Part shown: piece by piece, positions 7,988-16,378 of the stretch
Numbering within the stretch: the first letter of the stretch is position 1
Layout of the letters: each line of letters opens with the position of its first letter
NCBI GenBank assembly: GCA_036960605.1
Contig: JBALXI010000005.1
Span: 90,027 to 154,026 of the forward strand
DNA: 64,000 bases
DNA from: Oleispira sp036960605
Lineage (GTDB): Bacteria; Pseudomonadota; Gammaproteobacteria; Pseudomonadales; Oceanobacteraceae
Direction: 5' to 3'
Made by a program: the position numbers and the translations under genes
The notes under the pieces: model-generated
The model's input: only the letters and a program-made list of their open reading frames with translations
What the model was told of the DNA's origin: nothing
Database searches by the model: none

Positions 7988-9196
7988 ATGATCTATTTAG
8001 AAGTCCCAAAAAAGCTGCGCATGCTCGTCGATCAAGCTCGCCAAACTGCTGACCATGTTTTCCGCCCAATTTCGCGTAAATACGATCGCGCAGAACATGA
8101 CTACCCTATTGAGCTGGACATGTTCGCTGCCATTATGGATGGCATGAACGATGCCCTCGTCGACGGCGGTGCCGGTTCCGGTAAGTTACGCCAAGGAACA
8201 AAAGACAGCAGTCAAATCCAAAATGGCATCAACATGACCACCGTCCTGGGCCTCGCGGAACTTTGCCGTGGCGATGTCGGTTTATCGCTAACCATGCCAC
8301 GTCAAGGCTTAGGCAATGCCGCGATTGCTGCCGTTGCGAACGACGAACAACTCGCCCGTTTTGGCCATAAATGGGCCGCTATGGCGATCACAGAACCTGG
8401 TTGTGGATCTGATTCTGCCGCAGTCCGTACTAGCGCGATAAAAGATGGCGACGATTACATCATCAACGGCGAGAAGATTTTCGTTACCGCAGGTGAGCGC
8501 GCCGATGCCGTCGTGGTCTGGGCAACGGTCGATAAGAACCTAGGTAAGGCTGCCATCAAGTCTTTCGTGGTTGAAAAAGGCACTCCGGGAATGGAAGTGA
8601 CTCGCTTAGAAAAGAAGCTTGGCATCAAAGCTTCTGATACTGCATCGATTAGCTTTAACGATTGCCGCGTTCCTCGCGCTAATTTATTAGGCAGTGAAGA
8701 AGTGAATGCAGAGAAGGGATTCGCCGGGGTTATGCAAACGTTTGATAATACCCGCCCGGTTGTCGCAGCGATGGCGGTTGGTGTTGCAACGGCTTCCATT
8801 GAGCGCACTAAGGAATTGTTAAAAGAACAAGGCATTGATATTGATTATAAGCGCCCTGCCAAGCTAGGTTCGCAACTAAAAGCGGAAGTGTATCGCATGG
8901 AAGCTGAACTCGAAGCAGCGCGCCTACTAACCATCAAGGCGGCTTGGATGGCGGATAACGGCCAACCAAATTCCATTGAAGCCTCTATCTCAAAGGCAAA
9001 AGCCGGTCGAGTTGCCAACGACATCACACTAAAATGCGTCGAGCTATTAGGCACAGTAGGTTATTGTGAAGACGAATTATTAGAAAAGTGGGCAAGAGAC
9101 TCAAAGATTCTCGATATCTTTGAAGGCACTCAGCAAATACAACAATTGATCATTGCCCGCCGCTTATTAGGCAAGTCGTCTAGCGAATTAAAATAA
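7988..9196 (+). CDS. Acyl-CoA dehydrogenase
   Basis: 402 residues, the normal single-domain length. Motifs in order: MAITEPGCGSDSAAVRT (flavin/substrate region), GEKIFVTAG, KLGIKASDTASISFNDCRVP, and the C-terminal IFEGTQQIQQ with catalytic Glu379. The enzyme oxidises acyl-CoA to trans-2-enoyl-CoA with FAD, passing electrons to ETF. It sits between a related protein without the catalytic Glu and an acyl-CoA synthetase, with 33- and 8-base gaps, so one operon for activation and first oxidation of a fatty acid. Chain length or branching preference is not readable. Confidence 0.92.
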   Translation: MIYLEVPKKLRMLVDQARQTADHVFRPISRKYDRAEHDYPIELDMFAAIMDGMNDALVDGGAGSGKLRQGTKDSSQIQNGINMTTVLGLAELCRGDVGLSLTMPRQGLGNAAIAAVANDEQLARFGHKWAAMAITEPGCGSDSAAVRTSAIKDGDDYIINGEKIFVTAGERADAVVVWATVDKNLGKAAIKSFVVEKGTPGMEVTRLEKKLGIKASDTASISFNDCRVPRANLLGSEEVNAEKGFAGVMQTFDNTRPVVAAMAVGVATASIERTKELLKEQGIDIDYKRPAKLGSQLKAEVYRMEAELEAARLLTIKAAWMADNGQPNSIEASISKAKAGRVANDITLKCVELLGTVGYCEDELLEKWARDSKILDIFEGTQQIQQLIIARRLLGKSSSELK

Positions 9197-9204
9197 GGAT
9201 TCCG

Positions 9205-11019
9205 ATGCAAGCTCGTACGGTAAGTTTCACCAATGTACTCCGTCATGCTCTTTTTCAAGGAGGCGCTATCGCGCCCCTTGTTAAAGGTCTGCATACCCTG
9301 ATCAGCGCCAAACCCGACCGCTACCGTTCAATCGGTAGCCACTTAGAAGAACATGCGTTTAAGCGCCAAAATGCACCGGCGATTCGTTATCAGCAAGATG
9401 AATTCAGCTATGGCCAGGTCAATGCTTGGGTGAATCGCTACGCACATTATTTTATCAGCCAAGGCATTCAATCGGGCGATACCATCGGCATTAACATTGA
9501 AAACCGCACCGAATGCTTAATTGCGGTACTAGCGGTGGTCAAGACTGGCGCGATTGCTGCCATGATTAATACCTCTCAACGCGGCGAAGTATTACTGCAT
9601 AGCATCAACCTTGTGCAGCCAAAAATGATGTTGATTGGCGAAGAACAAATTGAAGCGATGGCTTCAGTCATCGAGAGCCTAGAGATTCCGTTGCGCACTC
9701 AGCTGCACTATCTAGCAGACACGGGGTCTCGTTCTTGCCCTAGCTTTTATCAGGATATGGCGCTCGTCAGCGCCCAGCATTCAGAAGACAATCCTGAAAC
9801 CACCAACAAGATTCAAATGAAGCAGCCGTGCTTTTATATTTTCACCTCGGGTACCACAGGCTTACCTAAAGCCTCAGTCATGAGCCATTACCGCTGGCAT
9901 AAATCCATGGCGGGAATGGGCCTCGCCTCCATGCGTTTAACCCATAATGATGTGATGTACTTGAGTTTACCGCTTTATCACAATAACGCCCTCACCGTTG
10001 CGATGGCCGGAATATTAGGCGCAGGAGGCTGCTTAGCGATTGGCCGAAAATTCAGTGTCAGTCGCTTTTGGGATGAAATCCGTCAGCACCAAGCAACGAC
10101 TTTCTGCTACATCGGTGAACTGTGTCGTTATTTATTAAATAGCCCAGCGCAAGCAAACGATCAAGATCATAAAATCCGCGCCATCATCGGTAATGGTTTG
10201 CGCCCGGATATTTGGATGGAATTTAAACAGCGCTTTAACATTGATCATATCAATGAATTTTATGGCGCCAGTGAATGCAACCTCGTTTTCACCAATACCT
10301 TCAATCTTGATTGTACTGCTGGTTTTTGCCCACTGCCTTACAATGTTGTCGCCTACGATATTGAAGCCGATGAGCCTATACGCAACCAACAGGGATTCAT
10401 GCAACCGGTTAAAAAAGGCGAAACAGGTTTATTGATTACTGAGATCAATGCCAAGCAGCCGTTTGAAGGCTATACCGATGCTGAAGCAACGAAGAAAAAG
10501 ATCCTGCAAAGCGTTTTTAAGTCTGAAGACCGCTGGTTCAATACTGGTGACATGGTCATCAACCAAGGTTTTAAGCACATCGCTTTTGCTGATCGCTTAG
10601 GCGATACCTTCCGCTGGAAAGGTGAAAATGTAGCCACCACCGAAGTTGAAGCGGTTGCCAATGAATATCCTGGTATTGAACACAGCGTCGCTTATGGCGT
10701 GGAAATTCCTGGGACTGATGGCCGCGCAGGTATGGCGGCACTGACCTTGAAGGATATTAATGACTTTGACATTGGTGCGTTCTCACGACACTTACGAGAA
10801 AAGCTACCCGTTTATGCCGTACCCGTTTTTATTCGTATCCGTGAGCAAGAAGAAATCACCGGCACGTTTAAATACCGCAAAGTCGAACTCAAAAAAGAGC
10901 ATTATGATCTAGCTCAGGTCGATGAATCGATGTTTGTCATGCTTCCAGATCAAACTCAGTTTGTGCCTCTAAAAGCCCCCATTGCGGATCAGATACAGCA
11001 ACAGGCATTCCGTTTTTAA
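9205..11019 (+). CDS. Long/very-long-chain acyl-CoA synthetase, FATP-like
   Basis: 604 residues. AMP-forming adenylate enzyme: P-loop FTSGTTGLPKASVMSH near residues 213-228, FYGASECN, WFNTGDM, and DRLGDTFRWKGENVAT near the C-terminus. The last motif is typical of the FATP/ACSVL branch (FadD6-like) rather than E. coli FadD. It activates a fatty or related acid to its CoA thioester with ATP. An AAGGA ribosome site precedes the ATG at 9205, 8 bases after the dehydrogenase stop. Last gene of the operon; a terminator follows. Confidence 0.88.
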   Translation: MQARTVSFTNVLRHALFQGGAIAPLVKGLHTLISAKPDRYRSIGSHLEEHAFKRQNAPAIRYQQDEFSYGQVNAWVNRYAHYFISQGIQSGDTIGINIENRTECLIAVLAVVKTGAIAAMINTSQRGEVLLHSINLVQPKMMLIGEEQIEAMASVIESLEIPLRTQLHYLADTGSRSCPSFYQDMALVSAQHSEDNPETTNKIQMKQPCFYIFTSGTTGLPKASVMSHYRWHKSMAGMGLASMRLTHNDVMYLSLPLYHNNALTVAMAGILGAGGCLAIGRKFSVSRFWDEIRQHQATTFCYIGELCRYLLNSPAQANDQDHKIRAIIGNGLRPDIWMEFKQRFNIDHINEFYGASECNLVFTNTFNLDCTAGFCPLPYNVVAYDIEADEPIRNQQGFMQPVKKGETGLLITEINAKQPFEGYTDAEATKKKILQSVFKSEDRWFNTGDMVINQGFKHIAFADRLGDTFRWKGENVATTEVEAVANEYPGIEHSVAYGVEIPGTDGRAGMAALTLKDINDFDIGAFSRHLREKLPVYAVPVFIRIREQEEITGTFKYRKVELKKEHYDLAQVDESMFVMLPDQTQFVPLKAPIADQIQQQAFRF

Positions 11020-11033
11020 GAATCGATAGATTC

Positions 11034-11056
11034 GGGCGACTCAATCGCCCTTTTCT
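11034..11056 (+). terminator. Rho-independent terminator after the acyl-CoA synthetase gene
   Basis: Stem gggcga / tcgccc with a 5-base loop followed by ttttcttcct, 14 bases after the synthetase stop and ahead of the purE promoter. Confidence 0.75.
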
Positions 11057-11064
11057 TCCTCTTG

Positions 11065-11073
11065 TGATAGAAT
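11065..11073 (+). promoter_or_regulatory. Candidate extended -10 promoter for purEK
   Basis: tga tagaat forms an extended -10 (TGn plus TAGAAT) about 30 bases before the purE ATG. No good -35 is present. No PurR operator is evident. Confidence 0.35.
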
Positions 11074-11105
11074 CCGCGCCTTTCTCGATCTGCTAGGACA
11101 AGACT

Positions 11106-11600
11106 ATGACTGCGCTCGTTGGCATTATTATGGGCTCTAAAAGTGACTGGCCAACTATGAAGCATGCTGCTGACATGCTCGACTTGTTGGAAGTCCCTTA
11201 TGAAGTAAATGTAGTTTCCGCTCACCGAACTCCTGATTTATTGTTCGAATACGCTAAAAGTGCCGAAGGCCGTGGCCTGAAAGTCATTATTGGCGGTGCT
11301 GGTGGTGCTGCGCATCTACCTGGCATGTGCGCTTCTCAAACCGTACTACCTGTATTAGGTGTGCCGGTTAAATCGAAAGCTCTTAATGGCATAGATTCAT
11401 TATTATCCATTGCTCAAATGCCTGGTGGGGTTGCCGTGGGTACCTTGGCAATTGGCGATGCGGGCGCAAAGAATTCAGGTCTATTAGCTGCTCAGATACT
11501 TGCGACCAGTGATAGTGAGCTGACAAAGCGCCTCCATCAGTTTCAGAAGAACCAAACTGAGACAATTTTAAGCCAACCAGATCCAAGAGTAGAAGGCTAA
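11106..11600 (+). CDS. purE: N5-carboxyaminoimidazole ribonucleotide mutase PurE
   Basis: 164 residues, class I PurE length. GSKSDWPTM near the N-terminus, SAHRTP at about residues 40-45 and the glycine-rich GGAGGAAHLPG loop are the signature parts of the active site. It converts N5-CAIR to CAIR in purine synthesis. An AGGA site precedes the ATG. Its stop overlaps the purK start (TAATG), so translation is coupled to purK, which makes its substrate. Confidence 0.97.
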   Translation: MTALVGIIMGSKSDWPTMKHAADMLDLLEVPYEVNVVSAHRTPDLLFEYAKSAEGRGLKVIIGGAGGAAHLPGMCASQTVLPVLGVPVKSKALNGIDSLLSIAQMPGGVAVGTLAIGDAGAKNSGLLAAQILATSDSELTKRLHQFQKNQTETILSQPDPRVEG

Positions 11601-12700
11601 TGAGCACTGATCTTAAGCAATCAAAAGTAAAATCATTAGGCATTTTAGGCAATGGTCAACTGGGTCAAATGTTAGCAGACAGTATTGCTGAGCAAACCGA
11701 TCTAAGCGTCAACTTGTATGATTTGCGCGCTTTTGATGAAACCAGTTTACAAGAATTTTTAGTCGCGAATGATCGTATTTCCTATGAAACGGAAAACATC
11801 CCCGCTCATATCGTTGCGCAAATGGAAAGTGTTGAAGCTAAGGTTTTTCCAAGCCTGACCGCGCTTAAAACGTTCCAGAATCGCATCACTGAAAAGAACG
11901 CGTTACGCGCGGCCGGCATTGCCACTGCAGAATTTCATGCGGTCAATAGCCTTGCTGATATTCATGATGCGATCGCACAGCTCGGCTTACCGATCATCAT
12001 GAAAACCACAACCGAAGGTTATGACGGTAAAGGCCAGTTTGTTTTACGTGAAGCTCAAGACGCACAAGCGTGCTGGGATGAAATTGGCAACCGTGAGTTA
12101 ATTGCTGAAGCCTTTGTCCCTTTCATTCGTGAAATTTCTGTTATTGGTTCTCGTAGCGAAAGTGGTGACATCAAAGTATGGCCGATGACGGAGAATATCC
12201 ATCACGAAGGCATCTTACGTTATTCACTGTACCCTGCTCATGGTTTCAGCGCTGAGAAGCAAGCTATTGCTGAGCGCTACATTGAACAAATCGCGACCAA
12301 CTTAGATTATGTCGGCACCATTACTTTAGAATTATTTGAAGTTGAAGATAATCTAATTGCTAATGAAGTCGCTCCTCGAGTTCATAACTCAGGGCACTGG
12401 TCAATCGAAGGGGCTTTTACCAGCCAATTCCGTAATCACATGTTGGCAGTGACTGGCCAAGACATCACCTCAACCGATTCTCGCTTCCCCGCAACCGCGA
12501 TGATCAACGTGATCAGTGATGAAGGTCCAACGGCGGCTGCTGAAGGCTTGGAACAAACTTATGTTCATAGCTACGGCAAAGAAGCTCGCCCAGCTCGTAA
12601 ACTGGGGCACGTAACGATTACGGCCCAAGATACGGAAGAGCGCGATGCTAAAATAAGCCAGCTTGAAGGCTTAATTCCTGCTGGGGTTTGGAAAAAATAA
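11600..12700 (+). CDS. purK: N5-carboxyaminoimidazole ribonucleotide synthase PurK
   Basis: 366 residues. N-terminal GILGNGQLGQML nucleotide-binding strand-loop, then an ATP-grasp domain with KTTTEGYDGKGQFV and the metal-binding region ELFEVEDNLIANEVAPRVHNSGHW (within it E-V-A-P-R-x-H-N-S-G-H). It carboxylates AIR to N5-CAIR using ATP and bicarbonate, feeding PurE. Starts inside the purE stop codon. Followed by a strong hairpin. Confidence 0.97.
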   Translation: MSTDLKQSKVKSLGILGNGQLGQMLADSIAEQTDLSVNLYDLRAFDETSLQEFLVANDRISYETENIPAHIVAQMESVEAKVFPSLTALKTFQNRITEKNALRAAGIATAEFHAVNSLADIHDAIAQLGLPIIMKTTTEGYDGKGQFVLREAQDAQACWDEIGNRELIAEAFVPFIREISVIGSRSESGDIKVWPMTENIHHEGILRYSLYPAHGFSAEKQAIAERYIEQIATNLDYVGTITLELFEVEDNLIANEVAPRVHNSGHWSIEGAFTSQFRNHMLAVTGQDITSTDSRFPATAMINVISDEGPTAAAEGLEQTYVHSYGKEARPARKLGHVTITAQDTEERDAKISQLEGLIPAGVWKK

Positions 12701-12706
12701 GATCGT

Positions 12707-12743
12707 AACTTACGCTGTTAGAATCAGTCTAACAGCGTAAGTT
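12707..12743 (+). terminator. 16-bp hairpin after purK
   Basis: Perfect arms aacttacgctgttaga and tctaacagcgtaagtt around a 5-base loop, 6 bases after the purK stop. There is only a weak T-rich tail (aatcatatta). The following gap to 12982 shows no further gene. Confidence 0.6.
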
Positions 12744-12982
12744 AATCATATTAGCCCCGACAAAAACGTCTTCTTTTAAAGCATACTCTCTGCGCCATAG
12801 CACAAAAAATCCAAATAGCTGTTCAATAACCGAAAACTCTAACGTTTCTTTCCTCCTCTATATACGATCAATAATTGGCCAAATATTCCTATTTTATGGC
12901 CACCAAGTACAAGCGTTCACGCTTTATATCCCTTAATTTATCACTCGCCACTTGGCTAAACTAAATTGCATGGATAAAAATA

Positions 12983-14002
12983 ATGAAAAACCTGCGCACT
13001 TCACTGACTGCAACTTTCTTACTCATATGCCTGATACCCAGCGCTAATGCTGGCTTCTTCGACTTCTGGAAAAAAGAGCCTACCTACGCTAAAACCAAAT
13101 ATCCTATTGTTATGGTTCCTGGAGCGTTTGCTTTTGATAATGCTTTTGGAATTCTGGATTATTGGCACGGGATCACCGACGAACTTCGTGATGAAGGCGC
13201 TGATGTGTATGTTACAAATTTGAGCTCGATGGCACTGCACGAAACCCGTGGTGAAGAACTATTAAGTAGTGTTGAAGAAATCAGGGCCATCACAGGAGCC
13301 AATAAAGTTAATTTGATTGCTCATAGCCAAGGCGCTACCGCCGCTCGCTATGTCGCCGCCCTTCGACCAGAGTGGATTGCATCGGTTAGCTGCACTCATT
13401 GCATGAATGAAGGTACACCCTTTGGCCAAGGGCTAAATGATACGTTTGAAGATGGCACTTTTTTTAAGCAAGCGGCTGTGACCTTAATGAATGGCTTATT
13501 TAACGTTATCGAATCGGGGTCAGCTAAGCCAAGCGATGGTGAATACAACAGTGCAGAAAACGGCGATCAAGATGCTAGAGCGTTATTAACCGCTGTCAGC
13601 GCTGAAGATTTTGATCGCTTTAATGCTTTATATCCTCAAGCAATGCCCGCAGTAGATTGCAGCATCATCAATAACGGTATCGATGGTCATACTGGCGGCG
13701 GCGCACACATAGTGAATGGCGTTCGTTATTATTCTTGGGGGGGCAAAAAAAATGCAACTCGACTACTTGATCCATTAGACGCACTGATAATTCCTGTTGT
13801 TCAATTGTTCATGCCTAAAGGTATTGTCGCCGATGGCCTTGTGCCTTCTTGTGGCCAAGCATTAGGAGAGTTTTTACGTGATGACTATCGCACCAACCAT
13901 TTTGATGCGATTAACCAGACCGCAGGTATGACGGCAGCGTTTGTTGATGTGCCTTCAATATTTGTAACCCAAGCCAATCGTTTAAAGAAAGCGGGTTTGT
14001 AA
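12983..14002 (+). CDS. Secreted triacylglycerol lipase (Pseudomonas family I type)
   Basis: 339 residues. Sec signal peptide ending SANA (cleavage near residue 23), then an alpha/beta-hydrolase: oxyanion segment VMVPGAF, nucleophile elbow AHSQGA with Ser115, Asp284 in VADGLVPSC and His306 in NHFDAINQ. The order and spacing fit the foldase-dependent lipases of Pseudomonas/Burkholderia, and a foldase gene follows. These lipases fold in the periplasm and leave by type II secretion, then hydrolyse triglycerides. Odd: the elbow begins with Ala where these lipases usually have GHSHGG, and the gene has a run of seven Gs followed by a run of eight As at 13737-13752. Confidence 0.9.
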   Translation: MKNLRTSLTATFLLICLIPSANAGFFDFWKKEPTYAKTKYPIVMVPGAFAFDNAFGILDYWHGITDELRDEGADVYVTNLSSMALHETRGEELLSSVEEIRAITGANKVNLIAHSQGATAARYVAALRPEWIASVSCTHCMNEGTPFGQGLNDTFEDGTFFKQAAVTLMNGLFNVIESGSAKPSDGEYNSAENGDQDARALLTAVSAEDFDRFNALYPQAMPAVDCSIINNGIDGHTGGGAHIVNGVRYYSWGGKKNATRLLDPLDALIIPVVQLFMPKGIVADGLVPSCGQALGEFLRDDYRTNHFDAINQTAGMTAAFVDVPSIFVTQANRLKKAGL

Positions 14003-14015
14003 TAAGACTCTCGTT

Positions 14016-14041
14016 TAGGGGAGTGCAGTATTGCTCCCCTA
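14016..14041 (+). terminator. Hairpin between lipase and foldase genes
   Basis: 8-bp stem taggggag / ctccccta with a 10-base loop, 14 bases after the lipase stop and before the foldase ATG at 14104. It could reduce foldase expression relative to lipase. Confidence 0.5.
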
Positions 14042-14103
14042 CTTACCCCTACTGATCCTATCCAACCCTATTTCTAGCGAGCTTACTTAAGGCGAATTGA
14101 ACG

Positions 14104-15102
14104 ATGAATACTCACTATAAATGGCCAATAACCAGCGGCATTGCTTTGCTGGCCATAGTACTTTTGTATAACGCAGGCAACCTAATAGAAACGAGTTCTC
14201 CCGCGACAAGCACCGTAACCAAAAATCTAGCGACAACAACACAATCTCAGAGCCAAGTATTAGTCCAAGAATCTGTTCCTACATCAACTAAGACAAGCAG
14301 TCCTTTTCAAGACTTTAATACTAATCCACCAAAATATTTATTCGATACTGAACTAAGAGGCCAGTTAACGACATTAGCAGATGGTTCATTATTCATTACC
14401 GACGAAATTAGAAAGCGTTTTGATTATTTTTATATGATGACAGGTGACCGCTCTCAACAGGACATCAATGCCATTATTGTTGATCATATTCGCCAACAAC
14501 TATCCCAACCCGCACAAAACCAGGCATTAGATTTATTACAGAAATACACAGACTATTTAAATGAATACGCTACTTTTAGTCAGGGACTCGATATTCAAAT
14601 CATGCAAGATGATCCGCAATGGGTCGCCAGTGAAATTCGCAATATGCGTAATTATCATTTAGGAGAAGACACCAGTGATATTTTTTTTAGCCAGCAAGAA
14701 ATATTGAGAAGTAATTATTTACAGCAAGAAAACAACCCTCTATCTGCCCAAATATTAGAAAATCAAAGCAAGACGTTACGCTTAACTAATTTACAACAGC
14801 AAACCGCCACCTTAAAAGCAGAGAACGCAGATAACGAAATAATTCATAATTTGAGAGTTGAACTTGTCGGTGAAGAAGCGGCAAACAGACTCACTCAGCT
14901 CGATGCTGATCGTAGAAACTGGCAAGAGAAGAAACAAGCTTATAAAGTTTTAAAGGCTCAATGGAATGAAGCGTCAGGCTTAAGCAACAACGATAAAATA
15001 AGTGTATTTGAAAAACAGGCAATAGAGAATTTAGCGTTGACGGAGAGTGAATTAAAACGCCTTAAAGCGCTTGATTATATTCAATCAAGATCTAGCAGTT
15101 AA
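14104..15102 (+). CDS. lifO: Lipase-specific foldase (lipase chaperone, Lif)
   Basis: 332 residues. One N-terminal membrane anchor (about residues 9-25), a variable Ser/Thr/Gln-rich linker to about 65, then a helical periplasmic domain. FDTELRGQLTTLADGSL and RKRFDYFYMMTGD (about 103-115) are the Lif signature segments. It is an inner-membrane steric chaperone that folds the partner lipase in the periplasm. Directly downstream of the lipase gene, as in Pseudomonas lipAB. Sequence divergence outside the motifs is usual for this family. Confidence 0.88.
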   Translation: MNTHYKWPITSGIALLAIVLLYNAGNLIETSSPATSTVTKNLATTTQSQSQVLVQESVPTSTKTSSPFQDFNTNPPKYLFDTELRGQLTTLADGSLFITDEIRKRFDYFYMMTGDRSQQDINAIIVDHIRQQLSQPAQNQALDLLQKYTDYLNEYATFSQGLDIQIMQDDPQWVASEIRNMRNYHLGEDTSDIFFSQQEILRSNYLQQENNPLSAQILENQSKTLRLTNLQQQTATLKAENADNEIIHNLRVELVGEEAANRLTQLDADRRNWQEKKQAYKVLKAQWNEASGLSNNDKISVFEKQAIENLALTESELKRLKALDYIQSRSSS

Positions 15103-15193
15103 TCGATAGGCAATGAATAATAGGTTACGGAGTTCACCGTTCACTAGAGGCTTGCATCGACTACATTAGACAATTTATAGGTATTTCACATAG

Positions 15194-16231
15194 CTAACCT
15201 TCACGATATTGACTGGGTGTAATACCAATCCAGCGCTTAAATGATTTGGAGAAGTAAGATGCGTCATTAAAATCCAGCTGGGAAGATATTTGAGTGATGC
15301 TTAGCTGCGTTTCTGTTAAGTATCGCAAGGCTAGCTTCTTTCGTATTTCGTCTACTAGGTCTTGTAAGCATGTCCCTTCCAGTTTTAAACGACGCCTTAA
15401 TGTTCTTGGACTCATATTCAAATGAGTCGCTATTTTTTCCATCTGAGGAAAAGTGAAATTTAATAATTCATGCTCGTCGCAACTCAGTAGCAGGCGAATT
15501 TTTTCAGCAATACTGGATTGTTGTGAGAAATTTTCTAATACTTTTTCACAACTCTTTTCTGCGAGCTCTCGCGTCAAGGGTTCGGCCATTTTTAGAGTCG
15601 TTAATTTGACAGCTATGGGTACACTCATCCTGTTCATCGGCTGGTCAAAATGAATATTATCACCCAGAGTTTTAACATACTCTTTTCCATAACCAGGATC
15701 GGGAAAGTCAAATTCAAACTCTATTTTTTCATAATGTTCGCTGATTAGCAGCTTAGATACATCCCTTAAACTGGTAAAAATACTTTCAATTAAAAAAGGT
15801 TTCACCCCTTCTATAGAAATACGTTCCTGTAGTTCTAAATAGACATATTCATCCGTTTCTTCATAAACGCATTCAATGACGGGAAAACGGCATTTGAAAA
15901 AACGAGAAGTGAGTTCAATCGCGTCGCCATAGGTAAGACTGGCCAATGCCGCGATGCCTAGCATACCGTGAGTGGTAAGGCCTAATTCTGAACCCAATAG
16001 CAGACCAAGATGCGGTTGATCAAATTCGCCTGAAGCATTGCGAATCATCTGTTTATATTGCTCAAAAGGGATAAACCCTTTGGCGGATTCTAGGGTTGTT
16101 GCACAGTAGTCCGTGTTCTCTAATACAGCTTGGCTGCTTATACCTTCACGCTGGCACAAGCGTAGTAATGCGGCAGGATAATTCACCGCAATCAGACTAT
16201 TTGTCTCAGAAGTTTTTTGACCTATTGTCAT
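15194..16231 (-). CDS. AraC-family regulator with arabinose-binding-like N-terminal domain
   Basis: 345 residues. N-terminal two-thirds match the PF12625-type domain of the OruR/ArgR-like AraC subgroup (ALLRLCQREGIS, then HLGLLLGSELGLTTHGMLGIAALAS). The C-terminus has two HTHs: FPQMEKIATHLNMSPRTLRRRLKLEG and LSITQISSQLDFNDASYFSKSFKRWIGITPSQYR. The gene converges on the lipase-foldase pair, with 91 bases between the stops. Regulation of the lipase is a guess from position. Confidence 0.88.
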   Translation of the reverse strand: MTIGQKTSETNSLIAVNYPAALLRLCQREGISSQAVLENTDYCATTLESAKGFIPFEQYKQMIRNASGEFDQPHLGLLLGSELGLTTHGMLGIAALASLTYGDAIELTSRFFKCRFPVIECVYEETDEYVYLELQERISIEGVKPFLIESIFTSLRDVSKLLISEHYEKIEFEFDFPDPGYGKEYVKTLGDNIHFDQPMNRMSVPIAVKLTTLKMAEPLTRELAEKSCEKVLENFSQQSSIAEKIRLLLSCDEHELLNFTFPQMEKIATHLNMSPRTLRRRLKLEGTCLQDLVDEIRKKLALRYLTETQLSITQISSQLDFNDASYFSKSFKRWIGITPSQYREG

Positions 16232-16378
16232 AATATGAAGACCTTTTATTATTATTTGTGGGCCATCTATATCAATAATAATACACCTATTTACACATGT
16301 TTTAGTACACCTAAAAGCGCCAAAACCAGCCTAATCAGGCCATTTACAGAATACATAAAAAACTGCCAGCAAGTCGTT

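Noticed and set aside
12745..12982. Sigma-54 or LipR-type site ahead of the lipase (ggcca pairs near 12878-12901)
   Set aside because: ggcca copies exist but no -24/-12 spacing or known operator fits.
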